Origin: Pirellulaceae bacterium
Lineage (GTDB): Bacteria; Planctomycetota; Planctomycetia; Pirellulales; Pirellulaceae
DNA length: 64,000 nt
Direction of reading: 5' to 3'
Assembly (NCBI GenBank): GCA_026004775.1
Contig: BPJU01000003.1
Span: 1 to 64,000, forward strand
Position numbers and translations under genes: made by a program. Positions 1 to 7,028 of the stretch are shown in pieces (the first letter of the stretch is position 1; every line of letters begins with the position of its first letter). The notes under the pieces were generated by a model. It searched no databases. It saw nothing but the letters and a program-made list of their open reading frames with translations, and was not told where the DNA came from.

Positions 1-643
1 AACCTCCTCACCCCGGCCATCCCCCCTAAATGGCTGGAGAAATCCTCCAACGCGCGTGGCTCGGCTTGCCAATTGCGGAAAAAACTTGCCATTCCCTCTC
101 CCCCCGCTTGCGGGGGGAGAGGGTAGGGTGAGAGGGGCAAAGGACAGCTAACCTCCTCACCCTGGCCATCCCCCCTAAATGGCTAGAAAAACCTTCCAAC
201 GCGCGTCGCCCGGCTTGCCAATTGCGGAAAACACTTGCCATTCCCTCTCCCCCCGCTTGCGGGGGGGAGAGGGCAGGGTGAGGGGGGGCAGGAGATAGCT
301 AACCCTCATCCTGGCCATCCCCCCCCTAAATGGATGGAGAAACCCTCCAACGAGCGTCGCTCGGCTTGCCAATTGCGGACAAAACTTGCCATTCCCTCTC
401 CCCCCGCTTGCGGGGGGAGAGGGTAGGGTGAGGGGGGCAAAGGACAGCTAACCTCCTCACCCCGGCCATCCCCCCCCTAAATGGCTGGAGAAACCCTCCA
501 ACGAGCGTCGCTCGGCTTGCCAATTGCGGACAAAACCTAACCACGCCCTCTCCCCGCCTGCGGAAAAAACTTGCCACTCCCTCTCCCCCCGCTTGCGGAA
601 AACCCTTGCCACTCCCTCTCCCCCCGCTTGCGGGGGGAGAGAA
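1..643. repeat. Four ~150-bp tandem repeats with REP-like hairpins
   Basis: A unit beginning AACCTCCTCACCC recurs at about 1, 150, 301 and 450 (spacing 149-151 bp); the last copy decays after about 535 into shorter partial copies. Each unit holds a strong palindrome with 12-base arms CCCTCTCCCCCC / GGGGGGAGAGGG around a GCTTGC loop (for example 94-123, 243-273, 394-423, and a last one near 614-643). The units also share a CCAATTGCGGA stretch. No gene of believable composition lies here; the open frames across it are simple-sequence artefacts. The same hairpin type recurs at 33215-33545, so this is a dispersed genomic repeat family. Confidence 0.9.
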
Positions 644-741
644 GCTATGAAGACTTCGGAAACGTCGTTCCGGCGGTTAGGATATGGCGAGCGTTTCGGT
701 GTTTTTTGACGGCGTTAACCAATTCGAGCAGGAGGTTGGCG

Positions 742-1785
742 ATGAATTACTGTGGTATCGACCTGGGCGGTGAGTCGAGCTATGTGTTCGTTACGGATGC
801 CAAGGGAACCAAGCTGTGGGCCGGAACGATCAAGACGACGGCGACGGCATTCCAGGAATTGGTGAAGAAGTTTTCCAAGGAAGGGTTGGCAATTGCTATT
901 GAGGCAGGTAACCAGACAAACTGGGTCTATCGAACACTGGTGGACGCCGGGGCGAAGGTGACCGTGGTTAATCCGAAGAAGGTAAAGCTAATTGCGGAAA
1001 GTCGTCGCAAGACGGACAAGGTGGATGCCAAGATTCTGTGTGAACTGTTACGGCTGGATGGTCTGCCGGAACCGGTGCACATGCCCAGCCCGCAAACGCT
1101 CAAGGTCCGTCGGCTGTTGTCGGCACGCCGGCAATTGGTAAGGCAAAGAACGAAGTTGTGCAACTTTGTGCGTTCGGCGCTGCGGCAGGCAGGCATCCGC
1201 CTTCCGGCGCGTGCCCTGTGTTACATGGTGGGTTGGGAAAGGCTGCTTCAAGGAGGTGTGAAGGCCCCAGAATTGTTGACGATCGTGTCCATTTATTACC
1301 CGGTATTTGTGCAGTTAACCCAATCGATTCGCGAGCTGGACCGCCAGTTGGCTGAACTGCTGAACGATGCTCGCGTCAAACGGCTGAAGACGATGCCGAA
1401 GGTGGGCCCAATTGCGGCTCTGACATTTGTGGCGGCGGTGGATGATGTGAAGCGTTTTTCCTCGTCGCGGAAACTGATTTCGTATGCGGGTTTGGCGCCG
1501 ACGGTGCGGCAAAGCAGTGAACGAACCCAATACGGTCCGATAACCCGGGAGGGCAGGCGGGAATTGCGGGCCGTCTGGGTGCAGATAGCCCACCTGGTGG
1601 TCAATGACACGACGCCAGCCACGCGACCGTTGCGTGCATGGTTCGATCGTGTGGCGAGAAGACGGGGCAGGAAAACGGCAATTGTGGGCCTGGCGAGGCG
1701 ATTGTTGGTGATTGCCTACCAGTTAGTCAAAAATGACGTGGATTACCAAGTAGAGCGACTAAAAAGAAAACGCCGCGTTGCTTGA
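742..1785 (+). CDS. IS110-family transposase (DEDD type)
   Basis: 347 residues. The N-terminal RuvC-like DEDD domain is visible: GIDLG near residue 5-9 (first Asp), IAIEAG near 56 (Glu), and TDKVDAKIL near 100 (Asp pair). The C-terminal transposase domain has MPKVGPIAALTF followed by ISYAGLAP and a conserved Ser/Arg/Gly region, as in IS110 members. The ATG at 742 is preferred over upstream starts because GGAGG lies at 731-735 with good spacing and because the upstream frame is repeat sequence. Length is typical for the family and no frame damage is seen, so it may be active. IS110 members insert without classical inverted repeats, often into REP-like palindromes, and encode a structured guide RNA in a non-coding end; the insertion directly beside hairpin repeats fits that habit. 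Exact element ends cannot be set from one copy. Confidence 0.92.
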   Translation: MNYCGIDLGGESSYVFVTDAKGTKLWAGTIKTTATAFQELVKKFSKEGLAIAIEAGNQTNWVYRTLVDAGAKVTVVNPKKVKLIAESRRKTDKVDAKILCELLRLDGLPEPVHMPSPQTLKVRRLLSARRQLVRQRTKLCNFVRSALRQAGIRLPARALCYMVGWERLLQGGVKAPELLTIVSIYYPVFVQLTQSIRELDRQLAELLNDARVKRLKTMPKVGPIAALTFVAAVDDVKRFSSSRKLISYAGLAPTVRQSSERTQYGPITREGRRELRAVWVQIAHLVVNDTTPATRPLRAWFDRVARRRGRKTAIVGLARRLLVIAYQLVKNDVDYQVERLKRKRRVA

Positions 1786-2053
1786 CGAGGGTACTGGGGT
1801 AGGGACCGACAGTCCCCAGGTCCCTCCCCCAGGCACCCACCCCCTTCCCTAATTCTGTGTTGCTGGGAATTGCTGGGAAGCGGGACGGCCGTGGACGGAT
1901 GGGGACACACCTAACCTCCGATCAGACCGAGTACCAAGGTTCTCAAAGCAAATGACGTGGAGCTTTGAGGAAGACTGGCCGAACGTTTTGCACCCGCCTT
2001 GATCAGTCCTGACAATACCCCTACAATAGGGAAGAGGAACCCGTGGTCATGAA
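1786..2053. other. Non-coding stretch between IS110 and IS3 genes
   Basis: Holds a C-rich segment (about 1805-1850) and presumably the right end of the IS110 element and the left end of the IS3 element. The IS3 orfA N-terminus that should lie toward its end is not readable in any frame. No gene is supported. Confidence 0.5.
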
Positions 2054-3163
2054 GTGGTTCTACTTTATGCCTTGATCCAGGTTGTCCAGTTGTGGCTGAA
2101 CCAACACAGAGGGATGAAGGCGGAGGAAGCGCGGCGGCTGAAGGAACTGCAGCAGGAGAACGCTCGGTTGAAGAAACTGCTAGCGAAGGCGGAGCCAGAC
2201 AAGGCGATCCTGCGAAAAGCGTTGGAGGGAAACTGACAAGTCCTGCACGCCGCAGGTTCCCAATCGCTCTTGCCGCCACCATTCGAGTTGGAGGGAAACT
2301 GACAAGTCCTGCACGCCGCAGGGAGGCGGTCCGCCAAACGCAGGCAAAGTTTGGCGTGTCGGAGCGTCGGGCGTGCAGGGTACTGGGTCAGGTTCGATCC
2401 ACACAGCGGTATTGTCCGCGGCACCGGTCGGCCGAAGAGGCGTTGGTAAAGCGAGTGCTGGAACTGGTGCAAAAATACCCGTACTACGGTTATAGGCAAA
2501 TTCGGGCTTTGTTGAGGGAGGATGGCTGGCAGGTGAACCGCAAGCGGGTCGACGGGCTTTGGGGTTGGGAAAGGTTAAAAGTGCCGCAGAAAGAGCCGAA
2601 AAAGCGATTCGTCGGGCATCGTGACAATGGCTGTGCGCGCCGGGTGGCGGAGCGCAACGAGCACGTGCGGGCGTGGGACTTCGTCCACGATCGCACCGTA
2701 GACGGCCGGCCGTTGAAGTTCCTGGCGATTCTCGATGAGTATACGCGGGAGTGCTTGGCTTTGGAGGTTCATCGGCAGATCACCGCCGAGCACGTGATTG
2801 ACGTACTGGTGGAGTTGTCCGCGCTGCGTGGTGTGTCAGAACACATCCGCAGCCGACCACCGCCTGGGCGGCGGTGCCCGCAGCCCCGTACTCTTTGCCC
2901 GGGCGATCCGCTCCTGGCTCGCCCGGATCGACGTCGAGTGCCTGTCCATGGAACCTGCCAGTCCGTGGGAGAACGGCTATGTGGAGTCGTTTCACAGCCG
3001 CTTGCGCGATCAGCATTTGGCCCGCGAGGAGTTCCTCGATCTGCCCAAAGCTCGACGAGCTGCGACGCGTTGGCGACTCGAGTACAACCACCGGAGACCT
3101 CACGGTACGCTGGGATACCGGACCGCGGCGGAGTTTGCCACTGGCTGTGCGGCTGAGGGCTGA
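2054..3163 (+). pseudogene. Decayed IS3-family transposase (OrfA tail plus broken OrfB)
   Basis: The OrfA remnant near 2110-2236 ends with the family's leucine-zipper tail (RLKELQQENARLKKLL, then KALEGN), but its helix-turn-helix N-terminus is gone. OrfB follows in another frame: HTH_21-like YPYYGYRQIRALL near 2480-2515, the first catalytic Asp in AWDFVHD near 2675, then damage at about 2845-2890 where the family's second Asp block (IRSDNGPEF type) is replaced by unrelated GC-rich bases and the frame shifts. The reading resumes with ARAIRSWLARIDVECLSMEPASPWENGYVESF (third acidic residue intact) and ends at 3163. An in-frame 66-bp duplication sits near the OrfB start. Loss of the second catalytic Asp and two frame breaks make it inactive. 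Confidence 0.88.
2221..2322. repeat. 36-bp direct repeat, 66-bp period, inside IS3 remnant
   Basis: GTTGGAGGGAAACTGACAAG and the 16 bases after it occur identically at 2221-2256 and 2287-2322. The 66-bp spacing is a multiple of three, so 22 codons are duplicated in the OrfB frame (GGKLTSPARRR appears twice). It looks like a replication-slippage duplication in a dead gene. Confidence 0.9.
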
Positions 3164-3191
3164 TCGTAGCGAAGCCCTCAGCCGCACAGCC
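3143..3191. repeat. 19-bp-arm perfect hairpin at the IS3 gene end
   Basis: GGCTGTGCGGCTGAGGGCT at 3143-3161 is exactly reverse-complemented at 3173-3191, leaving an 11-base loop. The transposase stop codon overlaps the left arm. There is no T-run after the right arm, so it is not a canonical intrinsic terminator, but it could attenuate read-through from the transposon into the operon that begins at 3362, or be the join of two inverted fragments. Confidence 0.85.
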
Positions 3192-3289
3192 AAACCTCCG
3201 GATTTAACCCATTACCTGTTATCCAAAGAGAACTCTCATAACGCTTGGTACAAAAAATGAGGGCAAGCCAGTTGGTCAGGGAGAAATCT

Positions 3290-3318
3290 TTGAGAACATC
3301 ATTTCGAGCCTTTGTTAC
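3290..3318 (+). promoter_or_regulatory. Weak candidate sigma-70 promoter of the 14-gene operon
   Basis: TTGAGA at 3290-3295 and TGTTAC at 3313-3318 are separated by 17 bases and lie about 45 bases upstream of the first start codon. The -35 is a fair match, the -10 a poor one. The reason to look here is that the next operon genes overlap each other and this is the only gap where a promoter must lie. No operator-like palindrome was seen between 3192 and 3361. Confidence 0.2.
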
Positions 3319-3361
3319 GCGATCAGAATGGAAAACGTAATACTTATCAAGGAGACCATTC

Positions 3362-4108
3362 ATGTTCGATCCGAAACAGTTTACAGCCCCGACAGCCAGA
3401 CCGCTGCCTGTCGTTCTTCTTTTGGACGTCAGCGGAAGCATGCAAGGCGCAAAAATTCAGAACCTTAACCAAGCCGTTAGCGACATGCTCGACACATTTC
3501 GTGACATGGAGAGAGGCGAGACGGAAATCCATGTCGCAATCATCACCTTCGGTGCTGAAGTAAGGTTGCACCAGCCGCTCACCAGTGCTAGTGAGATTAC
3601 GTGGCACGATTTAACCGCGTCAGGCATGACGCCGCTCGGCACGGCTCTTAAGATGGCCAAGGCCATGATTGAGGACAAAAATGTTATTCCCTCGCGAGCA
3701 TATCGACCTACGGTGGTCCTTGTTTCAGATGGACAACCCAACGACTCTTGGGAACAACCTCTGGAAGAGTTTATCAAAGATGGGCGTTCCTCAAAGTGTG
3801 ATCGGATGGCACTAGCCATTGGCGCCGATGCAGACGAGGATGTGCTTGGAAGGTTTATTCATGGGACGAATAACCCACTCTTTTATGCAGAGAACGCAAA
3901 GCAACTGAGAGATTTTTTTAAGTTTGTTACAATGTCAGTCACCATCCGCTCACAGTCGAGGGACAAAAATACTGCCCCGGACGCAAGTGCTATTGGAGTG
4001 AAACCTGCTACTATAGAAGCAAAGAGAAAAAAATCCGAAGACCCATCTCGGTCTCATGGATCTAGTGGTGAAATGTCCAATAAAGCATCCGATGAAGGGT
4101 ATTGGTGA
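3362..4108 (+). CDS. TerY-like vWA domain protein 1
   Basis: 248 residues, one von Willebrand factor A domain with a complete metal-binding MIDAS: D22-V-S24-G-S26, a Thr in the SGMTPLG loop, and the Asp in LVSDGQPND. Such stand-alone bacterial vWA proteins act in the cytoplasm as metal-dependent binding modules; TerY of tellurite/stress gene clusters is the closest type I can name. After the domain comes a charged, poorly conserved linker and a C-terminal DEGYW tail. AAGGAGA at 3349-3355 fixes the ATG. First gene of the operon; its stop overlaps the next gene's start (TGATG). It is a paralogue of the next gene, aligning from the MFDP start through the SVTIRS segment to the tail. The binding partner is unknown; the later PP2C/kinase pair is the natural candidate. 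Confidence 0.9.
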   Translation: MFDPKQFTAPTARPLPVVLLLDVSGSMQGAKIQNLNQAVSDMLDTFRDMERGETEIHVAIITFGAEVRLHQPLTSASEITWHDLTASGMTPLGTALKMAKAMIEDKNVIPSRAYRPTVVLVSDGQPNDSWEQPLEEFIKDGRSSKCDRMALAIGADADEDVLGRFIHGTNNPLFYAENAKQLRDFFKFVTMSVTIRSQSRDKNTAPDASAIGVKPATIEAKRKKSEDPSRSHGSSGEMSNKASDEGYW

Positions 4109-4884
4109 TGTTCGACCCCAGTAAATTCACGGTCCAGACGACCAAGCCCCTCCCGGTGTTTCTGCTACTCGACGTCAGTGGCTCCATGAATGAGGTCATT
4201 GACCCTGAGAATGTACGTCGTACCGGGCGTACCGTAATCAGTGATGGCCGTACATGGGAAATAGTCGAAGGGGGCACCACAAAAATCCGAGTGCTGAATG
4301 ATGCGGTGAGAAGAATGATTGAATCGCTTACCGCAGAGGAAAGAACGGAGACTCAATTTTTGGTATCTGTGATCGTCTTTGGAGATCGTGCGCTCCAACA
4401 CCTGCCACTGATCCCTGCTTCGGCAGTCCAATGGACGGACATGACGGCCGATGGTTGTACCGCAATGGGTGCGGCCTTTTCGCTGGTTAAGGGGTTAATA
4501 GAGGATAGGAGCATCGTGCCATCGCGCGCCTATCGTCCGACCGTAGTTCTCGTTTCAGACGGCCAGCCCACGGACGATTGGAAACTCCCGCTAGAGTCTC
4601 TCATTGCGGAAGGTCGTTCCTCCAAATGCTTCTTTATGGCGATGGGCATCGGGGAAAATCCAGGGATGGAGGTTCTCGAACGTTTTATTTCGCGGACGCC
4701 CACCTTAATGGAGGTGAATGGCCACGCTGTTCCTAACCGAGTGTTCCGCGCGACAGATGCCGCCAAAATACACGAGTTTTTCCAAAAGGTTACGCTGTCA
4801 GTCACGATACGAAGCAAGTCATTCAATCCAAATGTTCCGCCCGCAATCACCACCGCAAGTGAAGATGAAGGAGGGTATTGGTAA
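4108..4884 (+). CDS. TerY-like vWA domain protein 2
   Basis: 258 residues. Same architecture as the preceding protein: MFDPSKF start, MIDAS D22-x-S24-x-S26, DGCTAMG Thr loop and LVSDGQPTDDW. It carries an insert of about 30 residues after the MIDAS (residues 28-55, Val/Thr/Arg rich) absent from paralogue 1, and again ends in a DEGGYW tail after a short linker. The ATG at 4108 is chosen because the two proteins align from that Met; an upstream TTG two codons earlier is ignored. Starts inside the stop codon of gene 1 and ends inside the start of the next (TAATG), indicating translational coupling. Tandem duplication followed by divergence suggests the two may form a heteromeric complex or bind alternative ligands. 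Confidence 0.9.
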   Translation: MFDPSKFTVQTTKPLPVFLLLDVSGSMNEVIDPENVRRTGRTVISDGRTWEIVEGGTTKIRVLNDAVRRMIESLTAEERTETQFLVSVIVFGDRALQHLPLIPASAVQWTDMTADGCTAMGAAFSLVKGLIEDRSIVPSRAYRPTVVLVSDGQPTDDWKLPLESLIAEGRSSKCFFMAMGIGENPGMEVLERFISRTPTLMEVNGHAVPNRVFRATDAAKIHEFFQKVTLSVTIRSKSFNPNVPPAITTASEDEGGYW

Positions 4885-5153
4885 TGCCGCAGGCAATCGG
4901 AGACCCCGATGAACTGAATCGCTTCGCCCATGCCCTACAACTGTTCGTCGATTCGCTCAATGACGCGGTAGGAAACCTTGACAGGGCCTTCGCCGCTTTA
5001 GGAGATACCTGGCAAGACCAGAAGCGTGCCGAGTTTGAGGAAGAGTATAACGCGTTGGTTCAACAGTTGAGACAGTTCGAGGCTAACGCCTCGGAACAGA
5101 TCGCGTATCTGGGCGTGCTTGCGGCACGGCTCCAGGATTATCTGCAATCGTAA
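4884..5153 (+). CDS. Small WXG100-like helical protein
   Basis: 89 residues, predicted to be two amphipathic helices with a central turn: an N-terminal helix (residues about 8-38), the turn around LGDTWQDQ with a Trp at the position of the WXG motif, then a second helix beginning KRAEFEEEYNALVQQL. Size, hairpin layout and Trp position resemble WXG100/ESAT-6 or the small helical partners of LXG effectors in type VII secretion; the strict W-x-G is replaced by W-Q-D, so this is a resemblance rather than a firm assignment. Start overlaps the previous stop; the next gene starts 10 bases downstream. Adjacent to a coiled-coil nuclease and four genes before an EssC-like ATPase, which strengthens the reading. 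Confidence 0.6.
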   Translation: MPQAIGDPDELNRFAHALQLFVDSLNDAVGNLDRAFAALGDTWQDQKRAEFEEEYNALVQQLRQFEANASEQIAYLGVLAARLQDYLQS

Positions 5154-5162
5154 GGCACCACC

Positions 5163-6473
5163 ATGGGGCAAGTCTCGGTCGGGCAAGTAGAGAATTTGGA
5201 AGACCTTATCCGTGGGTTGGGGGCCGTTCTAGAGGCCCTGGAGACTACTTGCCGGAGGCAAATAGAAGCTGCAGAGCGCCAACGCGCTGAGGCTCGCGAG
5301 GAGGCACAACATAGCCAAGACCTGTTAGCCCAGGCCATCCAGGCAGAACAGAGGGCGCAGGAGAAATTGGCGCAAGCTGTGCAGCAACTGGAATCAGCAA
5401 TGAATGCGCTCCGTGCTGCACAAGCTGCGTTGGCGGCTTGTGAAGCTCGACCAACAGATGAGAATGGCGACAAGCCGGACTGCTCTGGGGAAGAAGCCGC
5501 TGTAGAGGAAGCGCAAGCTGCTGTAGAAATATCGCAGGCAGTTCTCGAAGCGGCGCAGGCGGAGATGGAGAAGGCTACAGAAAATCGCCAACGAATGGAA
5601 CAGCGAGTCGAACGCGCCAACCTGGCTTTGTCGAAGGCGGAGCAAGCTTTCGAGCGTGTTGTGCAGGAATGCACGTCGCGTACGGAAAAGGTGCGCAATT
5701 TGATTGACATGGGCAAAGCACGGCTGGCGGCTGCGCAGAGTGCTCTGGAAGCGTACCTTGCGAGTAATCCCCCTATCGCGAGATTCTACCAGTGGCTTCG
5801 CTGGCGACCAACCCAGGGGAAGCCGGTAACGCCCGATGTGATTCGTGAGCGAATCAACCTTTCCCGTGACCAGCAAGAGTTATTGCAAGAGTACCTCTAT
5901 GATCGAAATCCCAGCTACCGAAGCATGGTGAACAAATGTCGCTCGGAGTGGGCAGCCGCGAAGGGCGATGTCGAACGCAACCTCATTAATCGCAAGGCGC
6001 GCATCCATTTAAGTGGCGCGTTTGGGGAACAATTGGCCCGGTTCGCACTGGCGCCATTGGGCGCGAGAATCGAAACACAGGGTCGGACCTTGGTGGCACA
6101 CGAGGGCAGGTACACCAGGACCGACTTGATCGTGCACGATCTGCGTAATCCTGTCATCCTCGGACGCGGCGAGGGCATGGCAGCGCCAGTGGGTGGGTCG
6201 TTGGCCTTCGAGGTGAAGTGCGGCAAACCGAATTACCTATACGCCCAGAAGGACCACATGCGCTTCCAGACAGAAGGACATAAGGAGGCGGACGCTCATT
6301 GCACGCTCTGCTCGCGCGATATCCATGACTTGCCGCCCGAGAGAGAAAAGGAACTGCGCGAGGCCTTACGAGCCGCTGGGTCTCCTCTGGTCGGCATGAT
6401 GCCTGCCAAGAACGATATTGATCAGTCATGCCTCGCAATGATTCACCGTCACAAGGAGCATGATCTGCCATGA
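5163..6473 (+). CDS. Coiled-coil protein with C-terminal PD-(D/E)XK nuclease-like domain
   Basis: 436 residues. Residues about 5-200 are Ala/Glu/Gln-rich heptad sequence, a long coiled coil with a short break around residues 95-110. Residues about 210-280 are helical. From residue 283 a restriction-endonuclease-fold signature is visible: SGAFGE (E289), TDLIVHD (D321), and LAFEVKCG (E350-V-K352), followed by a Cys/His-containing stretch CTLCSRDIH. The order and spacing E...D...ExK match PD-(D/E)XK enzymes such as restriction and conflict nucleases, so a DNA (or RNA) cleaving activity is inferred. The long helical N-terminus plus a small helical protein immediately upstream also resembles LXG-type toxin organisation. 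It overlaps the next gene by ATGA. I found no named family. Confidence 0.72.
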   Translation: MGQVSVGQVENLEDLIRGLGAVLEALETTCRRQIEAAERQRAEAREEAQHSQDLLAQAIQAEQRAQEKLAQAVQQLESAMNALRAAQAALAACEARPTDENGDKPDCSGEEAAVEEAQAAVEISQAVLEAAQAEMEKATENRQRMEQRVERANLALSKAEQAFERVVQECTSRTEKVRNLIDMGKARLAAAQSALEAYLASNPPIARFYQWLRWRPTQGKPVTPDVIRERINLSRDQQELLQEYLYDRNPSYRSMVNKCRSEWAAAKGDVERNLINRKARIHLSGAFGEQLARFALAPLGARIETQGRTLVAHEGRYTRTDLIVHDLRNPVILGRGEGMAAPVGGSLAFEVKCGKPNYLYAQKDHMRFQTEGHKEADAHCTLCSRDIHDLPPEREKELREALRAAGSPLVGMMPAKNDIDQSCLAMIHRHKEHDLP

Positions 6474-6802
6474 AAATACGACTGGCAATCATTCCGCCTG
6501 AATATCTTCCGGTCGTGTTGCGACTGACCGAGGACCTTCGCAACGCCGTCAACAAAGGCGACATGGATGCCGTGGATGCACTCACCGAGAAACTGCTGGC
6601 CGTGACAGCGACAGCGCGTTCTACAGATATCAGTGAACAGGAATGGCGTCGCTTTCTATCCGAAGTGAGGGCCCGCAACGAGGTGTTTGAATCTAACTAC
6701 GTCGTTGCGGCACAAGAGTGTGTTCCTTTTTTTCCGCACGCCGCAGCCGGAACGATGGTGCTTCAGTTTCCGTTCAACGAAGGGGAAGGGAGCAATGTTT
6801 GA
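6470..6802 (+). CDS. Small operon protein, unknown function
   Basis: 110 residues, starting inside the stop of the nuclease gene (ATGA) and overlapping the next start by 8 bases. The N-terminal half looks helical (YLPVVLRLTEDLRNAVNKGDMDAVDALTEKLL), the C-terminal half mixed with a Phe/Pro-rich FFPHAAAG segment. No signal peptide, membrane segment or catalytic motif is seen. Position directly after a nuclease gene would suit an inhibitor, chaperone or structural partner, but that is only positional inference. Confidence 0.6.
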   Translation: MKIRLAIIPPEYLPVVLRLTEDLRNAVNKGDMDAVDALTEKLLAVTATARSTDISEQEWRRFLSEVRARNEVFESNYVVAAQECVPFFPHAAAGTMVLQFPFNEGEGSNV

Positions 6803-7028
6803 TGATGTATTAGGAATACTCGATAAACATACGGAAGCGTTTCGCGATGGTGTGCGTGATCAATTCGGGGCATCGGTGATCGCGGATGTGCTGGACCCCA
6901 TTCGCCGAGAGATTGAGATACTTTGCTCCTTCCACGAGGACGTTCAACAGCAGGCCCTCAATATTGCACAGGTATTGGAAGAGGCGCGCTCCATCACACT
7001 TGCTGAGGGTTCGCAGCAATGCGAATAA
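6795..7028 (+). CDS. Small acidic helical operon protein, unknown function
   Basis: 77 residues. Start at 6795 is preferred because AGGGGAAGGGAG lies just upstream and because the frame further upstream only shadows the previous gene. Composition is helical and acidic (MFDDVLGILDKHTEAFRDGV, later IRREIEIL, VQQQALNIAQVLEEA). It overlaps both neighbours by 8-10 bases. Size and helical hairpin potential make it another possible WXG100-like or adaptor protein for the ATPase encoded next, but there is no Trp motif. Function unknown. Confidence 0.55.
   Translation: MFDDVLGILDKHTEAFRDGVRDQFGASVIADVLDPIRREIEILCSFHEDVQQQALNIAQVLEEARSITLAEGSQQCE

Noticed and set aside
26-577. Several overlapping short open frames in both strands of the first 600 bases
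   Set aside because: They encode repetitive Pro/Arg/Leu strings that mirror the 150-bp tandem repeats; no starts with ribosome sites, no family resemblance.
3143-3191. Intrinsic terminator for the IS3 transposase
   Set aside because: The hairpin is strong but no T-run follows either arm on either strand, so it is recorded as a hairpin only.
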